From CAZEBW01 sp964510205 (GTDB lineage: Bacteria > Chloroflexota > Anaerolineae > VGOG01): DNA of 64,000 nucleotides. The notes under the pieces are model-generated. The model was not told the origin of the DNA and did no database searches. It saw only the letters and a program-made list of their open reading frames with translations. Made by a program: the position numbers and the translations under genes. The stretch is taken from NCBI GenBank assembly GCA_964510205.1, contig CAZEBW010000004.1, positions 1 to 64,000 on the forward strand. Reading direction: 5' to 3'. Shown here one piece after another: positions 1 through 7,632 of this stretch; position 1 is the first letter of the stretch, and every line of letters begins with the position of its first letter.

Positions 1-2
1 TT

Positions 3-140
3 AGCGATCGCGACCCGGCCCACGTGGCCGCCATCGCCGGCCAGGTGCGCCGCGACGCGGCGGAGCGCGATCACCCCCTCTGCGCCGACCTGCTTCTCTG
101 GCAAGACGGGCGGATAAGGGAGTACCGGCTCAAAGATTGA
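3..140 (+). CDS. C-terminal fragment of an unknown protein
   Basis: An open frame runs from the window edge to a TGA at 138-140. It encodes 45 residues ending in REYRLKD, with an acidic/basic composition and GC-rich third positions like the neighbouring genes, so it is probably the 3' end of a real gene whose start lies outside the window. No domain can be recognised from so little sequence. A hairpin with a T-run at 281-315 could terminate it. Confidence 0.45.
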   Translation, partial: SDRDPAHVAAIAGQVRRDAAERDHPLCADLLLWQDGRIREYRLKD

Positions 141-280
141 AATCCCAATTCCCCTCCTCGCGCCCCCAGGTGAGCGTATCGCAGTTGGGACGTACAGGTA
201 GGCCAAGAAGGGTCTGATACTTCGTCGGTTGCCAAGTGGGGAGAGTTGTGATAAAATTGAGTTGAACAAACACGTTCAGA

Positions 281-315
281 TCAGCGAATGGCGCAAAGTG
301 TTGTTCGCTGATTTT
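281..315 (+). terminator. Putative intrinsic terminator
   Basis: TCAGCGAA (281-288) pairs with TTCGCTGA (304-311) across a 15-nt loop and is followed by TTTTCTTGTT. It lies between the partial upstream gene and the gene at 378. The stem is short and the loop long, so efficiency is doubtful. Confidence 0.4.
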
Positions 316-328
316 CTTGTTGGCTTCT

Positions 329-334
329 TATAAT
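329..334 (+). promoter_or_regulatory. Possible -10 box (TATAAT)
   Basis: A perfect TATAAT lies 44 bp before the ATG at 378. No good -35 hexamer is seen at 16-18 bp; TTGTTC at 301-306 is too far. It may be a weak or activator-dependent promoter for the 378-3455 genes. Confidence 0.35.
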
Positions 335-377
335 CTGTTACCACAGGCTGACTACTGTACACCAAGGAGAGAACTCC

Positions 378-905
378 ATGACCCACCGCGACTTGCTGCT
401 CCAACTATCCAAAGAAGAATTGATTGACTTGCTGGAGAACGCGGCCAAGAACTGGCTGGCTCACGACGGGCTTTGGTTCTTGGCCGCCGAGGGTAAGTTC
501 GGCCTGGAGACGGCTATCGAGTTGGACGCCAAAGCCTGGGAGCGATTCACGGTCATCGAGGCCAAACGCATTATGTGCCACCTGGGAATCGAGCCAGGGG
601 GCGGGATCCCCGCTCTCAAAGAAGCGCTGCAGTACCGGCTGTACGCCCTCCTGAACGTGCAGGAGATCCTCGACGTGGACGAACGCACCATCATCTTTCG
701 CATGAACGAGTGCCGCGTTCAGCGGGCGCGCCAGCGGGATGGCCGCCCGGATTTTCCCTGCAAACCGGTGGGGCTGGTGGAATACGCCGGCTTCGCCCGC
801 ACCATTGACCCCCGCTTCCGTACCCGCTGCATCGCCTGCCCGCCCGATCCACACCCCGATGAGTACTGGTGCGCTTGGGAGTTTACTTTGGCTGAGGAGG
901 GATGA
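378..905 (+). CDS. DUF6125-like small cytosolic protein
   Basis: This encodes a 175-residue soluble protein with no signal peptide or membrane segment. The N-terminal half is helical. The C-terminal part has a Cys-rich stretch, RTRCIACPPDPHPDEYWCAWEF, resembling the end of DUF6125 and L-2-amino-thiazoline-4-carboxylate-hydrolase-like proteins; that assignment is from memory and tentative. AAGGAGA lies 8 nt before the ATG. The stop overlaps the start of the next gene (ATGA), so it is translationally coupled to the FAD oxidoreductase. A role in amine or amino-acid catabolism is plausible by association only. Confidence 0.6.
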   Translation: MTHRDLLLQLSKEELIDLLENAAKNWLAHDGLWFLAAEGKFGLETAIELDAKAWERFTVIEAKRIMCHLGIEPGGGIPALKEALQYRLYALLNVQEILDVDERTIIFRMNECRVQRARQRDGRPDFPCKPVGLVEYAGFARTIDPRFRTRCIACPPDPHPDEYWCAWEFTLAEEG

Positions 906-2050
906 TGGATAAGGCAGATGTCGTGATCATCGGCGGCGGGGTGATGGGGACCAGCACGGCCTACCACCTGGCCAAACGGGGCTGCCAGAACGTGGTGCTG
1001 GTGGAGAAGAAGCAACTGGCCTCCGGCTCCACGGGGCTGTCCGCCGGCGGCATCCGATTGCAGTTCTCCTCGGCAGCCAACATCCGCATCTCCCTGGAGA
1101 GCCTGCGGGTCTTTGAACACTTCGCCGAGGAGTTCGAGGCGGAGATTGATTTCCGCCAGCATGGCTATCTGTTTCTGGCTACTAATCCTCAGGACTGGGC
1201 CGAATTCCAGACCAACGCCGCGCTGCAACAGCGCGAGGGCGTGCCGGTGCGCTTGCTGTCGCCGGGGGAGATCGGGGACATGGCGCCCTATCTGCACCTG
1301 GACGACGTCATAGGCGGCACCTTCTGCCCGCGCGACGGCTACGCCGATCCGTACAGCGTGGCCATGGGCTTCGCCAAGCAGGCCCGGCGTCTGGGGGTGG
1401 ACATTCGCGAAGAGACGGAGGCCCTCGACATAAAAGTTGGCCAGGGGAAGGCGAGGGCGGTGGTGACCAACCAGGGCGAGATCGCGACGCCGGTAGTGGT
1501 CAACGTGGCCGGGCCGTGGGCGGCTCAGGTGGGGCGCATGGCCGGCTTGGAGTTGCCGGTCCAGCCCTATCGTCGCCAGGTGTTCGTCACCGCGCCCTTC
1601 GATGAACTGACCAGGCGGATTCCGATGATCATTGACTTTGCCCCCAGCTTCTACTTCCGGCGGGAGGGGAGCAGCGTGCTGATGGGCATGACCGACCACG
1701 AGGAGCCTCCCAGTTTCAACATCAACTTCGATCTGAAATTCCTGATCAAAGTGGCGGACAAGGCCGCTCATCGTGCGCCAGTCCTCGATAGAGCCGACTT
1801 CATGCGCGGCTGGGGCGGCCTGTATGCCATCACTCCTGACGACAACGCCATCATCGGCCAGGACGTCGGCGGTGTGGAAGGCTTTTGCTGCGCCGTGGGC
1901 TTCAGCGGCCACGGGTTCATGCAGGCGCCCGCTGTGGGTCGCATCCTGGCGGAGCTCATCACCAGCGGCCAGACCGATTTCGACCTCCGCCCCTTTCGGC
2001 TGGATAGATTCAAGGCTGAGGATCTGAGGGGGGAGAGGCGCGTGGTTTAG
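902..2050 (+). CDS. FAD-dependent amine/amino-acid oxidoreductase (DAO family)
   Basis: This 382-residue flavoprotein belongs to the D-amino-acid oxidase / sarcosine oxidase beta-subunit group, which oxidises C-N bonds of amino acids or N-methyl amino acids. The N-terminal Rossmann motif VVIIGGGVMGTSTAYHL (about residues 7-23) binds the ADP part of FAD. The family's C-terminal signature is present as YAITPDDNAIIG followed by GFSGHGFMQAP. There is no signal peptide or Cys-rich fusion, and the length is normal for the single-domain family. Two ATGs are adjacent (902 and 905); the second is better spaced from AGGAGG at 895-900. It overlaps the upstream stop by 4 bp and is followed 190 bp later by a paralogue. 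The substrate cannot be read from the sequence. Confidence 0.88.
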   Translation: MMDKADVVIIGGGVMGTSTAYHLAKRGCQNVVLVEKKQLASGSTGLSAGGIRLQFSSAANIRISLESLRVFEHFAEEFEAEIDFRQHGYLFLATNPQDWAEFQTNAALQQREGVPVRLLSPGEIGDMAPYLHLDDVIGGTFCPRDGYADPYSVAMGFAKQARRLGVDIREETEALDIKVGQGKARAVVTNQGEIATPVVVNVAGPWAAQVGRMAGLELPVQPYRRQVFVTAPFDELTRRIPMIIDFAPSFYFRREGSSVLMGMTDHEEPPSFNINFDLKFLIKVADKAAHRAPVLDRADFMRGWGGLYAITPDDNAIIGQDVGGVEGFCCAVGFSGHGFMQAPAVGRILAELITSGQTDFDLRPFRLDRFKAEDLRGERRVV

Positions 2051-2074
2051 TGGCGAGAGCAAAAGGCTCAAAGG

Positions 2075-2118
2075 GGACGATAGTCCCCGTGTTGGCGCGA
2101 GAGCGCGGACTATCGTCC
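2075..2118. repeat. Inverted repeat GGACGATAGTCC / GGACTATCGTCC
   Basis: Two 12-bp arms (2075-2086 and 2107-2118) are perfect reverse complements, and each is itself nearly palindromic. They are separated by 20 bp and lie between the two FAD oxidoreductase genes. There is no T-run, so it is more likely a REP-like palindrome or an operator than a terminator. Confidence 0.6.
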
Positions 2119-2149
2119 GCCTGGAGCCTGTGCCGCTGCGCTCACGAGG

Positions 2150-2178
2150 TTGACTAATTCCCCAAGTTATGGCATAAT
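2150..2178 (+). promoter_or_regulatory. Sigma70-type promoter
   Basis: TTGACT (2150-2155), a 17-bp spacer and CATAAT (2173-2178) lie about 60 bp upstream of the ATG at 2241. The match suggests that the second FAD oxidoreductase can be transcribed independently of the first. Confidence 0.65.
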
Positions 2179-2240
2179 CTCTGCGCAGGGCGGCGCGAGA
2201 GGGTAGAAGCCCTCGTAACAACGGCGTTAGGAGGAAACAG

Positions 2241-3455
2241 ATGGGTAAGATCATCGTTCCAGACGCAAGTGAATTCCCCAAGCAAGCTGACGTGGTGATC
2301 ATCGGCGGAGGCATCCTCGGTACGGCTACCGCTTTCTATGCCTCTCGAGCTGGCTTGGATGTGGTGGTGCTGGAGATGCGGGAAGGCCTGGCTACTCTCA
2401 CCACCACTGCCTCGGAGGAATGTTTCCGCGCTCAGTTCAGCGAGCCGGAGAACGTGGCCATGATGAAGGCTTCCATTGAGGTCTTCGAGAACTTCCCCGA
2501 GGTGATCGGCGTGCCAGGCTACGACATCGGTTTGCACCAGCAAGGTTACCTCTTCTACACTGACCAGGCGGAAGGCCCGCAGACGCTCCGCGCTCAGGTC
2601 GAGCACCAGCAGAGCATCGGCCTGGACGACGTGGAGTTTCTAAGCGGCGATGAGGTACGGCGACGTTTCCCCTGGGCCTCCCCCCGCGTCACTGCGGCCA
2701 CTTACCGAGCACGCGATGGCTGGCTTTCGGCCCACGAGCTGACCCACGGATTTGCCAAGGGCAGTGAAGCTCTGTTCCTCTTGCGCACCACGGCCACAGG
2801 CATCGAGGTTGACAGCCAGGGCGTGGAGGGTGTGGAGACCACTCGCGGCCCTATCTCCACCCGAGCGGTGGTCATTGCCGCCGGCCCCTTCTCTGGTCAG
2901 GTGGCTGAGCTGGCTGGCCTGGAGCTGCCCCTGTCCATTCTGCGGCGGCAGAAGGTGATCATCGGCCAGGATTCGGCCATCCCACAAGACGCCCCCATGA
3001 CCATCTCCCTCCCATCGGGCGCCTATTGGCGGCCCGAGGTGGGAGGGGCGGCCCTGGGTTGGGCCACGGCCATCCCCGAGGAGCACACCAGCGAGCCTCA
3101 AGTGAATGTGCCCACCGACTGGGCTTTCCCAGCCTTAGTCATTGAGGAGGTGTCGAAGCTGGCGCCTTTTTGGGGGGAAGTGATGGGACGACTAGCCCGA
3201 GACAGCGTTTTCCCAAGTGCTGGTTACTATACCTGCACCCCCGACTCGAAGCCCATCCTCGGTCCCTCTCCCGACGTCGAGGGCTTGTTCTTCAACCTGG
3301 GCTACAGCGGTCATGGCGTCATGGCCGCCCCCGAGGGCAGCCGCTACGTGGCGGCCATGATCAGCGGCCAGATGTCCGACGAGGAGAACCCCTTCAGCTA
3401 TCGGCGCTTCGCCAGAGGAGAGGTGGTGGCCTCGGAAGAGAAGATGGTGATTTGA
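2241..3455 (+). CDS. FAD-dependent oxidoreductase (DAO family), second paralogue
   Basis: This encodes 404 residues with the same fold as the upstream flavoprotein. VVIIGGGILGTATAFYASRAG (around residues 18-38) is the dinucleotide-binding motif, and the C-terminal YYTCTPDSKPILG and GYSGHGVMAAPEG match the DAO signature. The two proteins are clearly divergent, so this is not a recent duplication; they may act on different substrates or as heteromeric subunits, as in some sarcosine or proline-type dehydrogenases. AGGAGG lies 6-7 nt before the ATG. It has its own promoter at 2150-2178 and a strong intrinsic terminator at 3490-3517. Confidence 0.88.
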   Translation: MGKIIVPDASEFPKQADVVIIGGGILGTATAFYASRAGLDVVVLEMREGLATLTTTASEECFRAQFSEPENVAMMKASIEVFENFPEVIGVPGYDIGLHQQGYLFYTDQAEGPQTLRAQVEHQQSIGLDDVEFLSGDEVRRRFPWASPRVTAATYRARDGWLSAHELTHGFAKGSEALFLLRTTATGIEVDSQGVEGVETTRGPISTRAVVIAAGPFSGQVAELAGLELPLSILRRQKVIIGQDSAIPQDAPMTISLPSGAYWRPEVGGAALGWATAIPEEHTSEPQVNVPTDWAFPALVIEEVSKLAPFWGEVMGRLARDSVFPSAGYYTCTPDSKPILGPSPDVEGLFFNLGYSGHGVMAAPEGSRYVAAMISGQMSDEENPFSYRRFARGEVVASEEKMVI

Positions 3456-3489
3456 GGCATAGTGTGGAGAGGAGTGAGAGGTGAAGGTG

Positions 3490-3517
3490 GCGGGGGCGAC
3501 GTTGCCCCCGCTTTTTT
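3490..3517 (+). terminator. Strong intrinsic terminator
   Basis: GCGGGGGC (3490-3497), a GACGTT loop, GCCCCCGC (3504-3511) and six T's (3512-3517) lie 34 bp after the stop at 3455. It separates the flavoprotein genes from the cyclodeaminase gene, although the latter starts only 25 bp further on. Confidence 0.85.
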
Positions 3518-3541
3518 GAGCGGAGTAACGGGGAGGGATAG

Positions 3542-4531
3542 ATGAAGCTGCGCGTGCTCTCGAAGCAGGATGTCCAACAAGCCGTTCCCATGCGGCAGGC
3601 CATTGAGATCGTGAAGGGCGCGTTCGCCCAACTCTCGGCGGGGGAGGCCGTGGTGCCGCTGCGCACCCAACTGCCGGTGGACAGGCACGAGGGCGTGACT
3701 CTGTTCATGCCCGCCTATCTTTCGGACAGCGATGACCTGGGAGTCAAGATCGTCTCTGTCTTCCCCCGCAATCTGGACAAGCGTCTTCCTACCATCTTCG
3801 CCTTGGTGATCGTGGTGGAGGCCGCTACCGGCCGGCCGCTGGCGGCGATGGACGGCGCTTATCTGACCGCCCTGCGCACGGGCGCGGCTTCGGGGGCGGC
3901 TACCGACCTGTTGGCCAGGGAGGACGCCGGGGCAGCGGCCATCTTCGGGGCGGGAGCGCAGGGGCGCACCCAGCTTCTGGCCGTTTGCGAGGCGCGGGAC
4001 ATCGAAACAGCCTGGGTGTACGACGTCAACCTCCAGGCGGCGGAGAAATACGCCCAGGAAATGGCGGGAAAGGGGAGGGTTCCCGCTGATGTCCGGGTCG
4101 CCTCCTCCCCAGCGGAAGCGGTCCGCGAGGCCGATGTCATCTGCGCGGCCACCACTTCCAGCACGCCCGTCTTCGCCGACGGCGACCTCAAGCCCGGCGC
4201 CCACATCAACGCCGTGGGGTCTTTCACGCCGCAGATGCAGGAGGTGCCGGAGCAGACGGTCGCCAGGGCCAGGCTGGTGGTAGGCTCGCGGGAGGGATGC
4301 CTGGCCGAGACGGGCGACCTGATCATCCCCATCCAGAAGGGCCTGATCACCGAACACGATATCTACGCCGAGCTGGGGGAAATCGCTGCGGGGCTCAAGC
4401 CGGGGCGCGACCATGCCGACCAGATCACGCTCTTCAAGTCGGTGGGCAATGCTGTGCAGGACGTGTCGGTGGCCCGCGCGGTGCTGACGCAGGCCGAGGC
4501 GCTGGGGCTAGGTATTGAGGTGGAACTGTGA
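3542..4531 (+). CDS. Ornithine cyclodeaminase / mu-crystallin family enzyme
   Basis: This 329-residue protein has the normal family length. The family includes ornithine cyclodeaminase, NAD-dependent alanine dehydrogenase and cyclic-imine reductases. Visible signatures are LGVKIVSVFPRN with the conserved Lys near residue 69, LTALRTGAASG with the substrate-carboxylate Arg near residue 112, and the NAD(P)-binding AIFGAGAQGRTQ around residues 135-146. GGGAGGG precedes the ATG. Next to two DAO-type flavoproteins it could reduce or recycle an imino acid released by them, which is an inference. Which reaction it performs cannot be decided from the sequence. Confidence 0.87.
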   Translation: MKLRVLSKQDVQQAVPMRQAIEIVKGAFAQLSAGEAVVPLRTQLPVDRHEGVTLFMPAYLSDSDDLGVKIVSVFPRNLDKRLPTIFALVIVVEAATGRPLAAMDGAYLTALRTGAASGAATDLLAREDAGAAAIFGAGAQGRTQLLAVCEARDIETAWVYDVNLQAAEKYAQEMAGKGRVPADVRVASSPAEAVREADVICAATTSSTPVFADGDLKPGAHINAVGSFTPQMQEVPEQTVARARLVVGSREGCLAETGDLIIPIQKGLITEHDIYAELGEIAAGLKPGRDHADQITLFKSVGNAVQDVSVARAVLTQAEALGLGIEVEL

Positions 4532-4538
4532 GGCGCGC

Positions 4539-5348
4539 TCAAGAGGCGAATTTGAGGAGCAGCGCCAGGCCGATCAGCCCCACCGCAGCGAACTCGATGA
4601 CAATCCGCCGATTGAGGGCCTCCAGCAACCCCTGGCGGGCGAGGCCAGTGGTCAGGTAGAAGACGAGCAGCAGCAGGATGCCAGCGGTCAAGCTGTGCAT
4701 CTGCAAGTGGCTCAAGGCCCAGAGGATTTCCCCCATGACCAGGCCCACGATCAGCGCGTAGAGACCGCTTCGCCGCAGGCCCTGCTCGGTGCTGTGCAGC
4801 AGAGTGAGAGCCAACAGGCTGCTCCCGACCATCGCTGCCACCGACGAGAGCAGCGGGCGGTCCGCGCCCTCGTGGATGAGCGTGAAAAGAACGAGGGCCA
4901 TGAGATAGGCGATGAAGTTCAGGCCCAAGTGAGTGACGTTGTGGAACGAGGCGGTAGGATCAACGGAACGATACTCAGCGGAGATGATCAATGGAAGAAC
5001 GATTCCCATCGCGGCCAGACCGCCCAGAGTGTAGATTGCATTTGGAGCCTTGGGCAGCAGAATCGCGGCCAGCAGCGTGGCCAGGCTGGGTAGGATGCAG
5101 GGAACGAAGGTGTGTTTGGACAGGGGATGGAGGCGCATGATGGATGCGGCGCCGCTGTAGGCCAGGCCGGTCAGCAGCGCCGCCGTCAGCCAGTGCGCCA
5201 GTTCCCTGGCCGCGGAGAGTCGGATCGTCACAGGGATGCTCAGCACGGCGAAGCCGAAAGTCCTCTGCGGCAAGACGACGAACAGCGAGAGGGCCAAACA
5301 GAGCAGTATCACACTTACCACCACGCTGAGCTTGTCGTAGTTGGGCAT
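4539..5348 (-). CDS. Multi-pass membrane protein of unknown function
   Basis: This encodes 269 residues, largely hydrophobic, with about eight membrane segments, a short cytosolic N-terminus (MPNYDKLS) and several His, Glu and Asp residues inside predicted loops (HPLSKH, HNVTHLGLN, IHEGADRP). No known catalytic motif was recognised. It is convergent with the cyclodeaminase gene, with only 7 bp between the two stops. It may belong to a family confined to Chloroflexota membrane proteins, but I cannot name it with confidence. Confidence 0.65.
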   Translation of the reverse strand: MPNYDKLSVVVSVILLCLALSLFVVLPQRTFGFAVLSIPVTIRLSAARELAHWLTAALLTGLAYSGAASIMRLHPLSKHTFVPCILPSLATLLAAILLPKAPNAIYTLGGLAAMGIVLPLIISAEYRSVDPTASFHNVTHLGLNFIAYLMALVLFTLIHEGADRPLLSSVAAMVGSSLLALTLLHSTEQGLRRSGLYALIVGLVMGEILWALSHLQMHSLTAGILLLLVFYLTTGLARQGLLEALNRRIVIEFAAVGLIGLALLLKFAS

Positions 5349-5400
5349 AGGCTCATTCTACAACTACCCCTCGTTTTTGTCAAACAGTTCTCTGGGGTCA

Positions 5401-5466
5401 GGGAATCAGGGAATCGGGGAATCGGGGAGCTGATTCTGATCCCTGATCACTGATTCCTGATTCCCT
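5401..5466. repeat. Short-repeat palindrome of GGGAATC / GATTCCC units
   Basis: Tandem GGGAATC units (5401-5429) are followed by GATTC, TGATC and GATTCCC units ending at 5466. The outer arms GGGAATCAGG (5401-5410) and CCTGATTCCC (5456-5465) are perfect reverse complements. It is one of many 7/8-bp repeat loci in this window and lies just upstream of ligA. Confidence 0.75.
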
Positions 5467-5497
5467 GGTCACTTGAGATCGCCAGGAGTTGAGGAAG

Positions 5498-7567
5498 ATG
5501 GATGTGGAAAAGCGCATTGAGGAGCTGCGTAAAGAGATACGCTATCACAATTACCGCTATTATGTGCTGGACTCCCCCGTCATCAGCGACGCCGAGTACG
5601 ACCGGCTGATGCGGGAGCTGCGGGAGCTGGAGGCGGCCCATCCTGAGCTGATTACCCCGCACTCGCCAACCCAAAGGGTGGGCGCCGAGCCGCTGGACAG
5701 GTTCGAGAAGGTGCGCCATCCCAAACCGATGCTCAGCCTGAGCGACGCCTTTGAAGAGGAGGAGCTGTGGGCCTGGCTGGAGCGCATCAGCAAGCTGTTG
5801 CCGGAAGGGGTGACTGCAAAGGATTTGCAGTACGTGGTGGAGCCCAAGATTGACGGCCTGACGGTGGTGCTCACTTATCAGGACGGACGCTACGTTCAGG
5901 GCGCGACGCGGGGGAACGGGATCGAGGGGGAGAACGTCACCGCTAATCTCAAGACCATCAAGGGCGTCCCTCTGCGCATCCCCGTCTCGCCCAACGGCCC
6001 GCCGCCGGCCCGTCTGGTGGTGCGGGGCGAGGCTTACATGCCCATTGATCAGTTTGAAGCGTTCAACCGCCGCCAGGCGGAGTTGGACGAGAAGACCTTC
6101 GCCAATCCCCGCAACGCCGCCGCCGGCTCGGTGCGCCAGCTCGACCCCCGCATCACCGCCTCCCGTCCCCTGGCCATCTTCACCTACGCCGTGGTGGATA
6201 GCGAGGGCGTTGCGGTCGCCACCCAGTGGGATTCCCTCCAGTATCTCAAGCACATGGGCTTTCCCATTAACCTCGATAGCCGCTTGCTCCCGGACTTCGA
6301 GCAGGTGATAGCCTACTGCCACGAGTGGATGAAGAAGCGGGATACCCTCAACTACGAAGTGGACGGGGTGGTGGTCAAGATCAACTCCCTGGAAATCCAG
6401 GAACACCTGGGGGCCGTAGGCAACGCGCCGCGCGGAGCGGTGGCCTACAAGTTCCCTGGCCGCGAGGCGACGACCGAGCTGCTGGACATCGGCATCAACG
6501 TGGGCCGCACCGGCAGTCTGAATCCCTTCGCCATCCTGGAGCCGGTGGAAGTGGGGGGCGTGGTCGTCAAGCAGGCGTCCCTACATAACGAAGAAGACAT
6601 CCACCGCAAGGGCATCCGCATCGGCGACACGGTCACCGTGCGGCGGGCCGGCGAGGTCATCCCCTACGTGGTGGGGCCTATCGTGGACCTGCGCAGCGGG
6701 GAGGAGCGGGTGTTTCACATGCCCGACCGCTGCCCGGCCTGCGGCGAGCCGGTGGTGAAGCCGGAGGGCGAGGTGGCCCACTACTGCGTCAACGCCGCTT
6801 GCCCCGCTCAGTTGGTGCGGCGGGTGGAGCACTTCGCCTCGCGGGGCGCCATGGACATTGAAGGCTTCGGCTCTCGTCTGGCGCAGCAGTTCGTGGAAGC
6901 GGGGCTGCTCAAAGACGTAGGCGATTTCTACTATCTGCGGCGGGAGGACATCCTGCCTCTGGAAGGCTTCGCCGAGAAGAGCACCGACAATCTGTTGGCC
7001 GCTGTCGAGGCTTCCAAGCAGCGGCCGCTGTGGCGGCTCATCACCGCCCTGGGCATCCGCTTCGTGGGGAGCACCGTGGCCCAGCTCCTGACCGAGCACT
7101 ATGCCTCCATTGACGAACTGATGGCGGCCACGCAGGAGGAACTGGAGGCCATCGAGGGGCTGGGGCCGCACACGGCGGGCAGCATCGTGGAGTGGTTTGG
7201 GCGGGAGCGGCACCGCGCACTGATCGAGAAGCTGCGGCGGGCTGGGGTCAGGCCCGTCCTGAGCCGAGGCGAAGGAATGGAGGAGAAGCGAGAAGTCGCA
7301 GAGGAGATGCCCCAGACCCTGGCGGGTTTGACCTTCGTCCTCACCGGCTCTTTGCCTTCCATGAGCCGCGACCAGGCCACGGCGCTGATCGAGCGGCACG
7401 GCGGTCGGGTCACGGGCTCCGTTTCTGGCAGAACCGATTATCTGCTGGTGGGAGAGGCCCCCGGCGGCGCCAAATATGACAAGGCCCGCGAGTTGGGCGT
7501 GGCCTTGATTGGGGAGGCGGAGCTGATGGAGATTGTTGCAGGCGGGACTACAACGGATTTGGAATAG
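5498..7567 (+). CDS. ligA: NAD-dependent DNA ligase
   Basis: LigA seals nicks during replication and repair using NAD. From the ATG at 5498 it is 689 residues, the usual size. The Ia domain (RIEELRKEIRYHNYRYYVLD) is followed by the adenylation motif EPKIDG with nucleophilic Lys at about residue 117, the OB fold, a four-Cys zinc finger (CPACGEP then HYCVNAACPAQ), helix-hairpin-helix repeats and a C-terminal BRCT domain (LAGLTFVLTGSLPSMSRDQA onward). A linker between the HhH and BRCT parts, SRGEGMEEKREV, looks family-specific. An in-frame TTG at 5489 also exists, but AGGAG at 5482 favours the ATG. A terminator follows immediately. Confidence 0.97.
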   Translation: MDVEKRIEELRKEIRYHNYRYYVLDSPVISDAEYDRLMRELRELEAAHPELITPHSPTQRVGAEPLDRFEKVRHPKPMLSLSDAFEEEELWAWLERISKLLPEGVTAKDLQYVVEPKIDGLTVVLTYQDGRYVQGATRGNGIEGENVTANLKTIKGVPLRIPVSPNGPPPARLVVRGEAYMPIDQFEAFNRRQAELDEKTFANPRNAAAGSVRQLDPRITASRPLAIFTYAVVDSEGVAVATQWDSLQYLKHMGFPINLDSRLLPDFEQVIAYCHEWMKKRDTLNYEVDGVVVKINSLEIQEHLGAVGNAPRGAVAYKFPGREATTELLDIGINVGRTGSLNPFAILEPVEVGGVVVKQASLHNEEDIHRKGIRIGDTVTVRRAGEVIPYVVGPIVDLRSGEERVFHMPDRCPACGEPVVKPEGEVAHYCVNAACPAQLVRRVEHFASRGAMDIEGFGSRLAQQFVEAGLLKDVGDFYYLRREDILPLEGFAEKSTDNLLAAVEASKQRPLWRLITALGIRFVGSTVAQLLTEHYASIDELMAATQEELEAIEGLGPHTAGSIVEWFGRERHRALIEKLRRAGVRPVLSRGEGMEEKREVAEEMPQTLAGLTFVLTGSLPSMSRDQATALIERHGGRVTGSVSGRTDYLLVGEAPGGAKYDKARELGVALIGEAELMEIVAGGTTTDLE

Positions 7568-7601
7568 AACGGATTGGAGGAAGGAAATCCGTTCTTTTCT
7601 T
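7566..7601 (+). terminator. Intrinsic terminator after ligA
   Basis: AGAACGGATT (7566-7575) pairs with AATCCGTTCT (7586-7595) and is followed by TTTCTT. The stem starts within the ligA stop codon region, so transcription would stop right after ligA. Confidence 0.7.
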
Positions 7602-7632
7602 AATCTGTTGTAGTGTTGTTGCGAGGAATGCC

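Noticed and set aside
719..2314. 531-residue open frame on the minus strand
   Set aside because: It lies antisense to two well-supported genes, has no RBS and no recognisable domain, and its composition (His, Gly, Arg, Pro-rich) is typical of an antisense shadow in GC-rich DNA.
4515..5093. 192-residue plus-strand frame after the cyclodeaminase gene
   Set aside because: Its Gln/Glu/Arg-rich product is antisense to the membrane protein gene and has no family features.
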